This document shows positions 29,816 to 38,744 of a stretch of 64,000 nt of DNA, piece by piece (position 1 is the first letter of the stretch; each line of letters starts with the position of its first letter). The notes under the pieces were generated by a model. It was not told the origin of the DNA. It worked only from the letters and a program-made list of their open reading frames with translations, and did no database searches. The DNA comes from a virus. The position numbers and the translations under genes are program-made. The DNA is taken from IMG/VR virus record IMGVR_UViG_3300008450_000013, positions 1 through 64,000 of that record, one strand, 5' to 3'.

Positions 29816-31330
29816 ATGCCAGAAGCGACCTCGCCTGATGGCGTTGCAACAGCTCTACAGCCTGACAGTGGGACAACTATACCACGTATCAAATTAGGAA
29901 GTCAAGGGTTTGGAGTATTAAAAACCTCTAACGGACGCATCTACGAAGAAGCTAACGCAGCCTTTAGGATGCCAGCTCGTATCAAAGTTGTGGACGAAAT
30001 GAGGCTCTCACCTCCAGTCAGCATCGCCATGAACGCACTTAAAATGCTCATGAATCGTTCAGAGATGTACGTAGAGCCTTTTGATGACACTCCTAAGCAC
30101 AGAGAACGTGCAAAGTTCTTACACTCTTGTTTGCATGACATGGAAGAAACATTTCAGCAAACAATGCAGAATACGTTCCCTGTTCTTGAGTATGGCTTCC
30201 ACGTATCTGAAAAAGTATACCGCAGACGCTTGAAAGTAAACGGTAGTAAATACAATGACGGACTCGTAGGGCTTAAATGTCTTGCAACTCGCCCTCAAGC
30301 TTCCATTGAAAAGTGGAACTTCTCAGAAGATGGTAGAGATCTTGTCAGTGTATCACAGTCTATTGCAAACCTCGAAAACAGTTACAGATTCAAAAACCTC
30401 ACAGATGAAAATGGCTTAATTGTCATACCTCGTGAGAAGTTTGTACTCTTCAATGTTGACCCTACAAATGGTAATCCTGAAGGTAACAGCATTCTCAAAG
30501 CAGCATATTTAGCTTACAAGCAATTGACATTGCTCACAGATAATATGATGACAGGTGTTGCCAAAGATACACAGGGACTTCCTGTTATTGGTATTCCTCC
30601 TCAGTATATGTCTGCAGACGCTAGTGACGATCAAAAAGCTGTCTATCAGATGTTCATGAAGATTGTTGATGATTTAGCAAGTGGTACTCAGCGTGGTATT
30701 GTTATGCCAAAGTCTTATGACATGGATTCCAAGGGTGAAATGTTCACTGTGGAATTGTTAGAGTCTAAAGGTGGTAAGGCTTACAACGTGTTAGAGATTA
30801 TCAAGACACTTCAAGCTAACATTCTTTCTGTGCTTTCGTGTGATGCTGTCAAGATGGGTAGTGATACTTCTGGGAGTTTGTCACTTGAGGACGGGGACAC
30901 GAACCTCTTGGCGATGGCTGTTAGTTATCGGTTGATGGAGATTGCTAACGCTTTAAACAAGGATTTAGTGCAGCAGTTATGGTCACTCAACGGATGGGAC
31001 TTGTCAGAAATGCCTCAGATTAAATTCAAGGATGTTTCTAATGTATCTCAGGAAACTTTCAGTAAGTTTATACAACGAGTGGCTTCAACAGGTTTGTTAG
31101 AACTTGATCGTGGTGTCATGAACCGTGTACGAGAAGTCGGTGGATTTGATTTACTTCCACATGATCTTCCAATTCAAGAAGATATGTTATCAACAACTAT
31201 GGCTGGAAAAGCTTCTAGCGCATCCGAGGGTATGGAAGTTGGGGTTGGTAATACTGTTGAGGGTGGGACGTCTAAAGGTGGCGGTAAGAAGACTGACAAT
31301 TCTGCGAAAAATAACGATAATAAGGGGTGA
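29816..31330 (+). CDS. Portal protein (DUF935/Mu gp29-like)
   Basis: 504 residues, following terL as usual. Contains the features of the DUF935 portal family: an N-terminal region with SIAMNALKMLMNRSEMYVEP, a central YGFHVSEKVYRRR, IPREKFVLFNVDPTNGNPEG, AYLAYKQLTLLTDNM, and the stem/crown helices near GGKAYNVLEIIKTLQANIL. The C-terminus is Gly/Lys rich. The dodecameric ring would be the DNA entry site. AAGGAGCAATAAAT precedes the ATG. Confidence 0.85.
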   Translation: MPEATSPDGVATALQPDSGTTIPRIKLGSQGFGVLKTSNGRIYEEANAAFRMPARIKVVDEMRLSPPVSIAMNALKMLMNRSEMYVEPFDDTPKHRERAKFLHSCLHDMEETFQQTMQNTFPVLEYGFHVSEKVYRRRLKVNGSKYNDGLVGLKCLATRPQASIEKWNFSEDGRDLVSVSQSIANLENSYRFKNLTDENGLIVIPREKFVLFNVDPTNGNPEGNSILKAAYLAYKQLTLLTDNMMTGVAKDTQGLPVIGIPPQYMSADASDDQKAVYQMFMKIVDDLASGTQRGIVMPKSYDMDSKGEMFTVELLESKGGKAYNVLEIIKTLQANILSVLSCDAVKMGSDTSGSLSLEDGDTNLLAMAVSYRLMEIANALNKDLVQQLWSLNGWDLSEMPQIKFKDVSNVSQETFSKFIQRVASTGLLELDRGVMNRVREVGGFDLLPHDLPIQEDMLSTTMAGKASSASEGMEVGVGNTVEGGTSKGGGKKTDNSAKNNDNKG

Positions 31331-32133
31331 TGATATTGGCAATTTTATATTGGATACATTTACCTGAGCACACTGATATTACTTCAAGTGGGTATGTTGG
31401 GATAACAGTCAAAACCCTATCTCACCGTTGGTCTAGTCATAAAACTGCAACTAAAACTGCGTCTAAACAACATTTACCTATTGTACGTGCAATAAATAAG
31501 TACGGACATGAAAATTTGCTTGTAGAACCTCTTTTAGAAGGCTCTGAAGAATATGTAGCTTTAATAGAAAACAAACTCCGACCCTCTTGTGGTATTGGTT
31601 GGAATTGTGCCATAGGTGGTCAAGCTACAGGAGTGGGGAGAAAACATTCACCTGAAAGTATCGCCAAACGAGTTGCTAAGGTGAGAGGTACAAAACGTTC
31701 TGAAGAGACTAAATTGAAACAATCCCTCGCTTCCAAAGGTAAACCTAAATCTCCTGAACATAGACAAAAATGCGCGATTGCTAATCTAGGTAAGATTAGA
31801 TCACAAGAAGCTAAAGACACTCAAAGAGATAAGATGTTAGGCAAGAAGAAGATAACTGAGGAAGGTAGACTAAAGTTATCAGAGTACCACAAAAATCTAA
31901 AACCTTGGAAAAGGTCAAGGGCTAAATTCTCTTTGTGGTCTGGTGCAGCTACTCTGTTTGATTTGTTCTGTAAAGGGAATACATTGACAAATGGATTTGT
32001 GCGAACAGTCTTAAATGACAAGAACATATCTCCTATTACAATTAGGAATATGATTGAATCAGGATGGAACCCAAACGAAGATCAAGAATACCTTTCTTGG
32101 TTAGAAGAAAGAAAGGATAACGATGTCACATGA
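31330..32133 (+). CDS. Free-standing GIY-YIG homing endonuclease with NUMOD3 repeats
   Basis: About 267 residues. The start ATG (31330) overlaps the portal stop (TGATG). N-terminal GIY-YIG domain: LAILYWIHLPEH (GIY strand region), SGYVGITVKTLSHRWSSHK (YIG with catalytic Arg), Glu in YVALIENKLRP, and GIGWNCAIGG. Then NUMOD3-type DNA-binding repeats (GRKHSPESIAKRVAKVRG, KPKSPEHRQKCAIANLG). The C-terminal part ends in a helix-rich domain. It sits between portal and protease genes, a typical spot for a mobile endonuclease, and might serve the terL intron in trans. Confidence 0.9.
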   Translation: MILAILYWIHLPEHTDITSSGYVGITVKTLSHRWSSHKTATKTASKQHLPIVRAINKYGHENLLVEPLLEGSEEYVALIENKLRPSCGIGWNCAIGGQATGVGRKHSPESIAKRVAKVRGTKRSEETKLKQSLASKGKPKSPEHRQKCAIANLGKIRSQEAKDTQRDKMLGKKKITEEGRLKLSEYHKNLKPWKRSRAKFSLWSGAATLFDLFCKGNTLTNGFVRTVLNDKNISPITIRNMIESGWNPNEDQEYLSWLEERKDNDVT

Positions 32134-32959
32134 ATTAATTCGACTTATGGGGAGTGTAGTTAATACTCCTCACTTAATAACACAAGATAGTTTTGCACCA
32201 ATCCTTGATTACCTAACCTTGCGCAATGCAGGTTTGATTGAGATGAGGGATACTTCTAAGGAAGCTCCTAAGAAACCAGAATATGTTAAAGCAACTTCTG
32301 GCAAGACAATTGGGGAGATTCAAGTATCTGGTGCTCTGACTTATAAACCTGTTCAAATGATGTGCGCTCCTGATGGGACAAGCTATCAACAGCTTATCAC
32401 AGACACAGAACAGTTAATCTCGCAAGGGGTTAAAACTATATTGTACACGCATTCAAGTGGAGGTGGAGAAGCAGCTCACTGTTTTACTACAGCTAACCGA
32501 TTACGTGAACTGGCAGATGAAAGTGATGTAACTCTTGTTACTTACATTGATGAAATGTCAGCTTCAGCAGCTCTTGCATTAGGAATTATCTCAGACCATG
32601 TGGTTATTCATCCGAGTGCAAAAACTGGCAGTATTGGGTGCGTTTGCGCAGTCGTAGATCGTAGTAAAGCTTTGGCAGATGCTGGCTTGAAACCAATCTA
32701 TATCAGCTCAACAGCAGGTAAAACTCCTTACCAATCCGATGGGTCGTTCAGTCAAAGCTTCTTAGACAATCTTCAGGCAGAAGTAACAGAACTTGGTAAT
32801 CAGTTTGCACAGCATGTAGAGAAATATACAAGTATCCCAGTTGAAGAGATTCTTGCACTAGATGCTCAAGTATTTAATGCTAAACGTGCCAAAGAAATTG
32901 GGCTTGTTACAGCCGTGATGAACCATCAAGAATTCGCAGAGTTTCTTGCAAACCTATAA
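32123..32959 (+). CDS. Head maturation protease, S49 (SppA-like) family
   Basis: 278 residues. The S49 pattern is clear: ILYTHSSGGGEA (oxyanion region, about 107-117), YIDEMSASAALALG with the likely nucleophile Ser148, KTGSIGCVCAVVD, and a Lys in SSTAGK (Lys200). It would trim scaffold and capsid proteins during head assembly. The gene lies directly before the scaffold and capsid genes, as expected. AAGGATAACG precedes the ATG, which overlaps the endonuclease stop. Confidence 0.88.
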   Translation: MSHELIRLMGSVVNTPHLITQDSFAPILDYLTLRNAGLIEMRDTSKEAPKKPEYVKATSGKTIGEIQVSGALTYKPVQMMCAPDGTSYQQLITDTEQLISQGVKTILYTHSSGGGEAAHCFTTANRLRELADESDVTLVTYIDEMSASAALALGIISDHVVIHPSAKTGSIGCVCAVVDRSKALADAGLKPIYISSTAGKTPYQSDGSFSQSFLDNLQAEVTELGNQFAQHVEKYTSIPVEEILALDAQVFNAKRAKEIGLVTAVMNHQEFAEFLANL

Positions 32960-32967
32960 GGACAAAT

Positions 32968-33504
32968 ATGTTAGAGCATTTAAAAAAGTTTCTATCAGGT
33001 AACACTGATGCAACCGCTACGCAAGTAGCAACCCCTGCGCAAGCAGACATTGAAAAGGAAGTCGTTAATATGACTACAGCAACAGAGCAGCCAATCGCGG
33101 CTGAAAACACATCCGCAGACTTGGTAGCACAACTTGCTTCCTCTACATCTGCTTTAACAGAGCTGCAAGCATCCTTTGCAGAACTCACTACTAAGTTTGA
33201 AGCAGCTCAAGCAGCTTTGACAGTGGTAGAAAATGAGAAGAAAGAATTGGCAACTAAAGCTGCAGAAGCACGTTTAGTAGCTCGTAAAGAATCCTTGGAA
33301 GCAGCAGTAGGCACAATCAAAGCAGCCGAATTGTTGACTACATTGGAAGTGTTGGATGACACAGCTTTTGCTGCTGTTGTATCAACTATGAAGGTGAATC
33401 TTGATGCTGAAGCAAAGAGTGCAGCTTTCACTGAAGCAGGTGTAACAGCGGAGGCTAAAGAAGTCAAGCCTACACACTTCAAAAACTATATCAAAACTAA
33501 ATAA
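32968..33504 (+). CDS. Probable scaffold protein
   Basis: 178 residues, rich in Ala, Glu and Thr with a long predicted coiled coil at residues about 55-110 (LTELQASFAELTTKFEAAQA). Its place between the protease and the decoration and capsid genes is that of the head scaffold. AAGGACAAAT precedes the ATG. An internal start (33070) with its own GGAAG is possible. Confidence 0.75.
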   Translation: MLEHLKKFLSGNTDATATQVATPAQADIEKEVVNMTTATEQPIAAENTSADLVAQLASSTSALTELQASFAELTTKFEAAQAALTVVENEKKELATKAAEARLVARKESLEAAVGTIKAAELLTTLEVLDDTAFAAVVSTMKVNLDAEAKSAAFTEAGVTAEAKEVKPTHFKNYIKTK

Positions 33505-33513
33505 GGATATGAA

Positions 33514-33909
33514 ATGACTAAATTAGCAACTCGTAGTAATAAGTTGTCTGGTGTATTGGCTTGGGAATTAGAGCCAGAATCAGGCGTATGCCGTGAAACA
33601 GTGACAGTGGTTGTAGAAGCTGGTTTGGACGTTGGTGCTGTTGTTACATCTAACGGTGCAGGTAAGTATGTTTGGGTAGAGGCTGCTGACGTAGCAACCC
33701 TGAATGCTGACGTATGTGTTGTATTGACAGCAGATAAGGACATCCCTTCCATGACAGCAGGTGATAACACTATCACAGTATTGAAACGTGGTCATGCAAA
33801 GATTGTAGGCAGCAAGTTGACTTACAAAGATACTTTGACAACTAATCAAAAGAATACTGTCTTGGCTGCATTAAAAGTCAAGAACATTTTAGACACTGTT
33901 GCAGTGTAA
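33514..33909 (+). CDS. Head decoration protein (probable)
   Basis: 131 residues, beta-rich and similar in layout to gpD-type head decoration proteins (RETVTVVVEAGLDVGAVVTS, then ADVCVVLTADKDIPSM, VLKRGHAKIVG). The gene precedes the major capsid gene as in lambda-like heads. AAGGATATGAA before the ATG. Confidence 0.75.
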   Translation: MTKLATRSNKLSGVLAWELEPESGVCRETVTVVVEAGLDVGAVVTSNGAGKYVWVEAADVATLNADVCVVLTADKDIPSMTAGDNTITVLKRGHAKIVGSKLTYKDTLTTNQKNTVLAALKVKNILDTVAV

Positions 33910-33931
33910 TCTTATAAAAGGAAAATAACAA

Positions 33932-34969
33932 ATGAATGTACGTGATTACTACAACAGTTTTAAACAAACTGACTTCGTTGATGGCATTGTCGAAACGCCA
34001 TTGCAATACGGCTATATCAACAGCTTGAACTTGTTCAACACAAAAGGCACTAACCAAACAGCTATTGTATTTGATAAAGATGTTAGCACAACTACTTTGT
34101 TACCACAAGTTGCTCGTGGTGATAAATCTTCTACACAAGGTAAAGAACACTCTGTAGATTCTTTCGCATTGCGTACAGCATACTTCAAACATGCTGATCG
34201 TTTGACAGTTGAAGACATCCAAGGCTGGCGCAAAACTGGCACTGCTGAAACTGAAACTTTGGCAAATGCTACTGCTGAGAAGTTGACAGATATGCGCCGT
34301 ATCTACGATCAGAACGAAGAGTATATGAAGCTGCAAGCTTTGAAAGGTGTTTTCAAAACTGCTGACGGTGCTGTAATGGCTAATATGTTCACAGAGTTTG
34401 GCATCTCTCAGACTTCAGTTGACCTTGCATTGGGTACTTCAACAACTGACGTTGATGCTAAGTTCCGTCAAATTAAGTCTCTGGTTGCTACAAATGTTAA
34501 AAATGGCGGTGCAATCGGTGGTGTAGAATTCATCGTTGACCCATTGACATTTGACAAGCTCATCTCTCATCCAAACATGAAGACAGCTTACCAATACTAT
34601 ATGAACTCTGGTCGTCAAGCTTTGCGTGATGATTTGAGCAACTACATGCAGTGGGGTATTATGGATGTGTTTGAACATCGCGGTGTTCGTATCGTTTCTT
34701 ATGATGCAACTTTCAACTTACCAAGTGGCTCTACAGAGAAAGCCTTTGCGGATAATACAGGTTTGGCGTTTGCTTCTGGTGTTCGTGATTTGTTCCGTGG
34801 TTATTATGCTCCAAGTAACAAGTTGTCAGCAGCTAATACAAATGGTCAGCCAGTTTATATGAACACCAAGGTTGACGAGGATGATGAGTATGTAGAATTT
34901 ACATTAGAGACAGCTCCATTGTTCTTCTGCACCAAACCAGCGAGCTTGATTGCATTGACAACAAACTAA
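33932..34969 (+). CDS. Major capsid protein (phage lambda gpE family)
   Basis: 345 residues, in the gpE family range. Matches include the N-terminal YYNSFKQTDFVDGIVETPL, FALRTAYFKHADRLTVEDI, MRRIYDQNEEYMKLQALKG, FEHRGVRIVSYDATFNL and the C-terminal EDDEYVEFTLETAPLFFCTK. It forms the head shell. AAAGGAAAATAACAA precedes the ATG. Hairpins right after the stop suggest a separate abundant transcript. Confidence 0.9.
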   Translation: MNVRDYYNSFKQTDFVDGIVETPLQYGYINSLNLFNTKGTNQTAIVFDKDVSTTTLLPQVARGDKSSTQGKEHSVDSFALRTAYFKHADRLTVEDIQGWRKTGTAETETLANATAEKLTDMRRIYDQNEEYMKLQALKGVFKTADGAVMANMFTEFGISQTSVDLALGTSTTDVDAKFRQIKSLVATNVKNGGAIGGVEFIVDPLTFDKLISHPNMKTAYQYYMNSGRQALRDDLSNYMQWGIMDVFEHRGVRIVSYDATFNLPSGSTEKAFADNTGLAFASGVRDLFRGYYAPSNKLSAANTNGQPVYMNTKVDEDDEYVEFTLETAPLFFCTKPASLIALTTN

Positions 34970-35018
34970 TCATTAGTTTGTTAATAAAATACCTTCTCAG
35001 GAATGGGAGGGTATTTCA
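34960..35018 (+). terminator. Double hairpin after the major capsid gene
   Basis: AACAAACTA (34960-34968) pairs with TAGTTTGTT (34974-34982), spanning the capsid stop codon. A second stem AAATACC with GGTATTT follows and ends in TTTC. Likely a partial terminator or RNA-stabilising structure. Confidence 0.6.
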
Positions 35019-35053
35019 GTTAACAAATTGCACAGCTAATTAAAGGAACCTCC

Positions 35054-35602
35054 ATGCAAGACAACTACGTAGGAAGCTCTGTCTTAATCGACCTAGAGGA
35101 TAACATAGAACGTCCCACAAGAGCTGTATTAACTCAAGGGGGTTGGTTCTTTGCTCAACTTGGTACATACACTATAGGTTCTCCACTCTCTGTCCTCAGT
35201 GGTGTTAAAACTAAAATACCTTTTCCACCTTCGCAGTTTAGTTACAGCGACAGTAGAAACTTCACTTTAAACTATGACACTGCAACTGATAAGTTTCACC
35301 CCCTAGATGTTGGTGATTGTTTCATTGTTAACCTTCGTTTTAAGATCAAGGTAACTGCACAATCAGGTTACATGGATATTTTGGCAGAGAGTCCTACAGT
35401 GGTTTTCAACCCTATCCTAGCGAAAACAATTAACTTCAACAAGCAAGCAGGTGAGGAGCAATTTCAAGGTATCACGGAGATGTTGTTTGTGTCTCAGGAT
35501 GTCGCCATAAATGGGTTAGAAATATTTGTAAAACCTAGTGGTACTAACGTGCAGATATACGACTTGAGCTTACTCGTCAGCTCACAATATTCAAGCATAT
35601 AA
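35054..35602 (+). CDS. Putative virion protein (182 aa)
   Basis: AAAGGAACCTCC before the ATG. All-beta composition with a C-terminal jelly-roll-like pattern (MLFVSQDVAINGLEIFVKPS). Placed between the capsid and the connector genes, so a head fibre or decoration role is plausible. No family recognised with certainty. Confidence 0.65.
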   Translation: MQDNYVGSSVLIDLEDNIERPTRAVLTQGGWFFAQLGTYTIGSPLSVLSGVKTKIPFPPSQFSYSDSRNFTLNYDTATDKFHPLDVGDCFIVNLRFKIKVTAQSGYMDILAESPTVVFNPILAKTINFNKQAGEEQFQGITEMLFVSQDVAINGLEIFVKPSGTNVQIYDLSLLVSSQYSSI

Positions 35603-35611
35603 AGGAAAATT

Positions 35612-36025
35612 ATGGCAGTAATAGACCCAACAAGCACTACTGGAAAATTAAGATTGCGTTGCGGGGACACTTCAGACCTTCCTATTTTATCAGATGAAGT
35701 ATATGAACAGACTTACACTGACAGTGGTAATAGTCTAAATAGAGCATCTGTAACGTGCGCGCAATACATTCTAGCTTTGCTATCGCAGAACACACACCAG
35801 AAATTAGTACAAATTGAGGTGTGGGGTGGAGAAGCTTTTACGAACTACATGAACTATTTGACTAAAGTAGTTCTCAACCCACAGCTATCACAAACCTGCC
35901 CAATTCCTTACTCTGCAAGCAATGACCAAGTTCACCCTCTCGTAGAATTTAACAAGGATTGGTACGGAAATTTCCACGCAGGTACGCAGAGTGAACAGCT
36001 TGCACAGGATAGTGTTACATCATGA
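35612..36025 (+). CDS. Head-tail connector protein (probable)
   Basis: 137 residues, with AAAGGAAAATT before the ATG. The N-terminal half (KLRLRCGDTSDLPILSDEV and following) fits the head-tail adaptor type in which a helical bundle binds the portal. It overlaps the next gene by four bases. Assigned mainly from position and fold pattern. Confidence 0.65.
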   Translation: MAVIDPTSTTGKLRLRCGDTSDLPILSDEVYEQTYTDSGNSLNRASVTCAQYILALLSQNTHQKLVQIEVWGGEAFTNYMNYLTKVVLNPQLSQTCPIPYSASNDQVHPLVEFNKDWYGNFHAGTQSEQLAQDSVTS

Positions 36026-36426
36026 GAATAAACCTAAATCAATTTCATGGTGTTGTCAGAGATATGTTAGGTGCATTTCAAGGTGTTGGTGTATTAAATA
36101 TATACTCTGACACTGATGAGTATGTTGACGGTGAAGTTGCGCGTACAAAAACTACGTACCAAGTTGAGCAAGGAATGTTTGAGTTCCCGCAGGCTAATGC
36201 TGGTGATAAGTCAAAATTCGGTACATTGATATTATCTGGCGATAAATATTGCCTAATGCGACCTGTCAACCAAACTAACCCTGCCATTCCAGCCCCTGTA
36301 ATCAAAGCTAACAGAGACACAATAACGATAGATAATGTAGAGTGGAAAATCTTTGCACTAAAGACAGTCAACCCTAGTGGAATAAATGGGAATGATTTCT
36401 TGTTTGAATTTCACTTAAGGAAATAG
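36022..36426 (+). CDS. Neck or head-closure protein (probable)
   Basis: 134 residues of beta-rich sequence, coupled to the previous gene (ATGA). It follows the connector gene in the normal order connector, stopper, tail completion, tail terminator, so a head-closure or stopper role is inferred. No clear family motif. Confidence 0.55.
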   Translation: MRINLNQFHGVVRDMLGAFQGVGVLNIYSDTDEYVDGEVARTKTTYQVEQGMFEFPQANAGDKSKFGTLILSGDKYCLMRPVNQTNPAIPAPVIKANRDTITIDNVEWKIFALKTVNPSGINGNDFLFEFHLRK

Positions 36427-36433
36427 TCAGCTA

Positions 36434-36462
36434 TTGACTTTTAACCACTATCGTAGTATAAT
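36434..36462 (+). promoter_or_regulatory. Sigma-70-type promoter for the tail genes
   Basis: TTGACT at 36434-36439, a 17-bp spacer, TATAAT at 36457-36462 followed by CATAGG. The start codon at 36477 lies only 14 bases after the -10, so the 36477 gene would have a very short leader. Confidence 0.85.
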
Positions 36463-36476
36463 CATAGGACAAACAA

Positions 36477-36974
36477 ATGGGAAGCTTTGCAGATAGCATA
36501 AAAGCAAACATCAAAGAGCTTCAACAAGAAGTTAATGATAAGATAGTAGATGTGTTTGTTGAGACTTCGCTATCTGTTGTCCACCTGACACCTAGCCCTT
36601 CTTGGAAAGGGCAGACTAGAGGAGCTTCTCCTAGTAGTCCTCAATATACAGACGGTTTATTAGCAAACCAATGGTATCCAGCAGAGAACAAAATCTCTAA
36701 TGAAGAAACCTCTGCAGAGTCAGATAACGGTGGTGACAGTATTACACGCATCAACGCAATGAAATCAGCCAAAACCTTTGTCGCTAAAGATGGGTATCTA
36801 TCTCTCACAAACAATGTGCCATATGCTTATCGTGTTGACGCTGTAGGTTATCCAGCAGGTAGAGCAGATGTCATTCAAGGATACGGCGATTGGTCTTGGT
36901 GGAATGGCTCTCATGAGAAACCCTACGCCATGATAGACACAAGCATTGCCAAGATCAAAGCTAAGATAGGCTAA
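36477..36974 (+). CDS. Tail completion protein, HK97 gp10-like
   Basis: 165 residues. Fits the HK97-gp10 pattern: helical N-terminus (KANIKELQQEVNDKIVDVFV), HLTPSPSWKGQTRG, a variable middle, then LTNNVPYAYRVDAVGYPAG and a helical end. It would join the tail tube to the neck. Confidence 0.8.
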   Translation: MGSFADSIKANIKELQQEVNDKIVDVFVETSLSVVHLTPSPSWKGQTRGASPSSPQYTDGLLANQWYPAENKISNEETSAESDNGGDSITRINAMKSAKTFVAKDGYLSLTNNVPYAYRVDAVGYPAGRADVIQGYGDWSWWNGSHEKPYAMIDTSIAKIKAKIG

Positions 36975-36976
36975 AC

Positions 36977-37378
36977 ATGACACAAAGAACAATACGCTTA
37001 GAAGTAGAAGCTAAAGTGAAAGCTTGGGCAGCAGCTCAATCTCCCGCAATACCAATTGCTTACGAGAACGTAGCTTTCACAAAACCTGATGCAACATTCA
37101 TAGAACTATACATCATTCCAGCAACTACTGTCAATCAAACTGTAAGTGCAGCTAGAAAAACTTTAACAGGGTTGATACAGTTTAACATATACACAAAAGA
37201 AGGTGTTGGCACAAAGAAGTCAGAAGAACTTGCACAAGCTCTCTTAGACCTCTTCCCTGTAGTTCCTAAAACTGGCACTGTCAGTATAGAACAAACAGGT
37301 AGTATTATGAACACACTTTACGAAGCACAATGGCTCGTAACACCTGTACGTTTCAGATACAGGCAAGAAAATTATTAG
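36977..37378 (+). CDS. Tail terminator protein (DUF4128-like)
   Basis: 133 residues. Pattern of a minor tail/terminator protein: N-terminal helix (LEVEAKVKAWAAAQ), FTKPDATFIELYIIPATT, LTGLIQFNIYTKEGVGTKKS, ALLDLFPV, and a beta-rich end. It would cap the tail tube at the head side. Confidence 0.75.
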   Translation: MTQRTIRLEVEAKVKAWAAAQSPAIPIAYENVAFTKPDATFIELYIIPATTVNQTVSAARKTLTGLIQFNIYTKEGVGTKKSEELAQALLDLFPVVPKTGTVSIEQTGSIMNTLYEAQWLVTPVRFRYRQENY

Positions 37379-37383
37379 CAGCA

Positions 37384-37425
37384 AAATTTGCCCTCTTGGG
37401 CGCTATCAAGCCGTAAGGCAAATTT
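37384..37425 (+). repeat. 9-bp inverted repeat upstream of the 37441 gene
   Basis: AAATTTGCC (37384-37392) and GGCAAATTT (37417-37425) form a hairpin just before the ribosome binding site AAAGGAAATAAA. It may stabilise or regulate the messenger for the tail genes. Confidence 0.6.
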
Positions 37426-37440
37426 AATAAAGGAAATAAA

Positions 37441-37797
37441 ATGGCAGCATTAACACTCACTACACTGCAGAGTGCAACAGGTGTAGCAACAGCTATTGTC
37501 AATACAGCGTCAGCTTCTGACACTATGACATACGTTGCTGGTACTGGTCAACTGGTAGAGATGGACAATACTACAGTTGGTAGTTTGACATTGAATATCA
37601 AAGGTACAGCCCCTTCAGCAGCATACCCAATTACAGGTACTTCTACTACTACAGATTTGTCAGCAGGCTTTAACGTAACTATCGCTGCTGGTGCAAAGAA
37701 AATTATCAACTTGGATAAGATTAAAGCTTACTTGGTTGGCACAGGTGTTGTCACTCTCTCAGGTGCAGCTACATTAAAAATCACTGTTTACGCTTAA
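37441..37797 (+). CDS. Putative minor virion protein (118 aa)
   Basis: Almost no charged residues before the middle, and rich in Thr, Ala, Val and Gly (LTTLQSATGVATAIVNTASA). All-beta and probably virion-associated. It precedes the major tail gene and has its own leader hairpin. No family recognised. Confidence 0.65.
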   Translation: MAALTLTTLQSATGVATAIVNTASASDTMTYVAGTGQLVEMDNTTVGSLTLNIKGTAPSAAYPITGTSTTTDLSAGFNVTIAAGAKKIINLDKIKAYLVGTGVVTLSGAATLKITVYA

Positions 37798-37815
37798 TCC
37801 TAAAGGAAAATAAAA

Positions 37816-38259
37816 ATGGCAATTCATACCGCAGCAGGTACAAAGTTCTCTATCTCAGCAGGCTTACCAGTAACTAATGATGAAGCAGGCTACGCAGCTC
37901 TGACATTCACAGAAGTTGGTGAAGTTACAAATATTGCAGACTTCGGTGCAAACTCTAACGTCATTAACCACTCTCCTTTGAGTGACCCAATCATTCAGAA
38001 ATACAAAGGTAGTGCTGATATGGGTGGTGGTAGTTTGGACTTCGCTACATTGTCTTCTGATGCAGGTCAAATCTTGTTGAAGACAGCAGCAGCTTACAAT
38101 ACTTATGCAGCTTACTCTGTAAAAGTAGAAGAGTCTGATGGTTCTATCAGTTACTTCAAAGCATTGTTCACATCTTTCGTTAAGAAGATTGGCACAATTG
38201 ATAACGTAGTTATGGCTAGTGTCAACATGGCTATCACTTCTAAAGTTATCGACGCTTAA
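37816..38259 (+). CDS. Major tail tube protein
   Basis: 147 residues in the right place before the frameshifted chaperones. The pattern FTEVGEVTNIADFGANSNVI, then YKGSADMGGGSLDFATLSSD and the beta-rich end match short lambda-like tail tube proteins. Hexamer rings of it would form the tail shaft. Confidence 0.85.
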   Translation: MAIHTAAGTKFSISAGLPVTNDEAGYAALTFTEVGEVTNIADFGANSNVINHSPLSDPIIQKYKGSADMGGGSLDFATLSSDAGQILLKTAAAYNTYAAYSVKVEESDGSISYFKALFTSFVKKIGTIDNVVMASVNMAITSKVIDA

Positions 38260-38270
38260 TAAATAGCAAC

Positions 38271-38297
38271 AAGAAGGGGGACACAGATTCCCCTCTT
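38271..38297 (+). terminator. Hairpin after the tail tube gene
   Basis: AAGAAGGGGGA and TCCCCTCTT pair with one bulge around CACAGAT. The tail after it is only AT-rich, so it may reduce rather than end transcription. Confidence 0.45.
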
Positions 38298-38339
38298 AAT
38301 AATATAAATTAAATTCTCTCAAACTATAAAGGAAATAAA

Positions 38340-38744
38340 ATGGCTTTCAAATCTTCAAACTTCAAAGCAAAAACTTCTGCCGTGCCTATCGTTGTATTAC
38401 ATCCTGTCATTGGTGAAATGATTGATGAAAAAGGTAATAAAGTTACCCTTCATATCTACGGTAAGGCTTCTAAACAATATCGTGACTACACGGAAGCTCA
38501 GACAGATAGCTTCATTGCAAAACAGCAAGCTAAAGTCAAATCTAAGACCACTGGCAAGCAATTGTTAGCAGATCGTGTTAAGTTCATTGCAGCTATGACA
38601 GATAAGATCGAGCACTACGAAGATGAGAACGGTGGTAAGTACGATAACACAGAAGCTTTAGAGGCATTGTACACAGACCCATCTCATCACTGGTTGTTAG
38701 AATTTGCTGAAACAGCTTTGGAAGATAACGCAAATTTCTTTTAA
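38340..38744 (+). CDS. Tail assembly chaperone, gpG-like (frame 0 product)
   Basis: 134 residues between the tail tube and tape measure genes. The position and the frameshift site at its end identify it as the short tail assembly chaperone that coats the tape measure. AAAGGAAATAAA before the ATG. It ends at TAA 38742-38744, right after the slippery run. Confidence 0.85.
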   Translation: MAFKSSNFKAKTSAVPIVVLHPVIGEMIDEKGNKVTLHIYGKASKQYRDYTEAQTDSFIAKQQAKVKSKTTGKQLLADRVKFIAAMTDKIEHYEDENGGKYDNTEALEALYTDPSHHWLLEFAETALEDNANFF

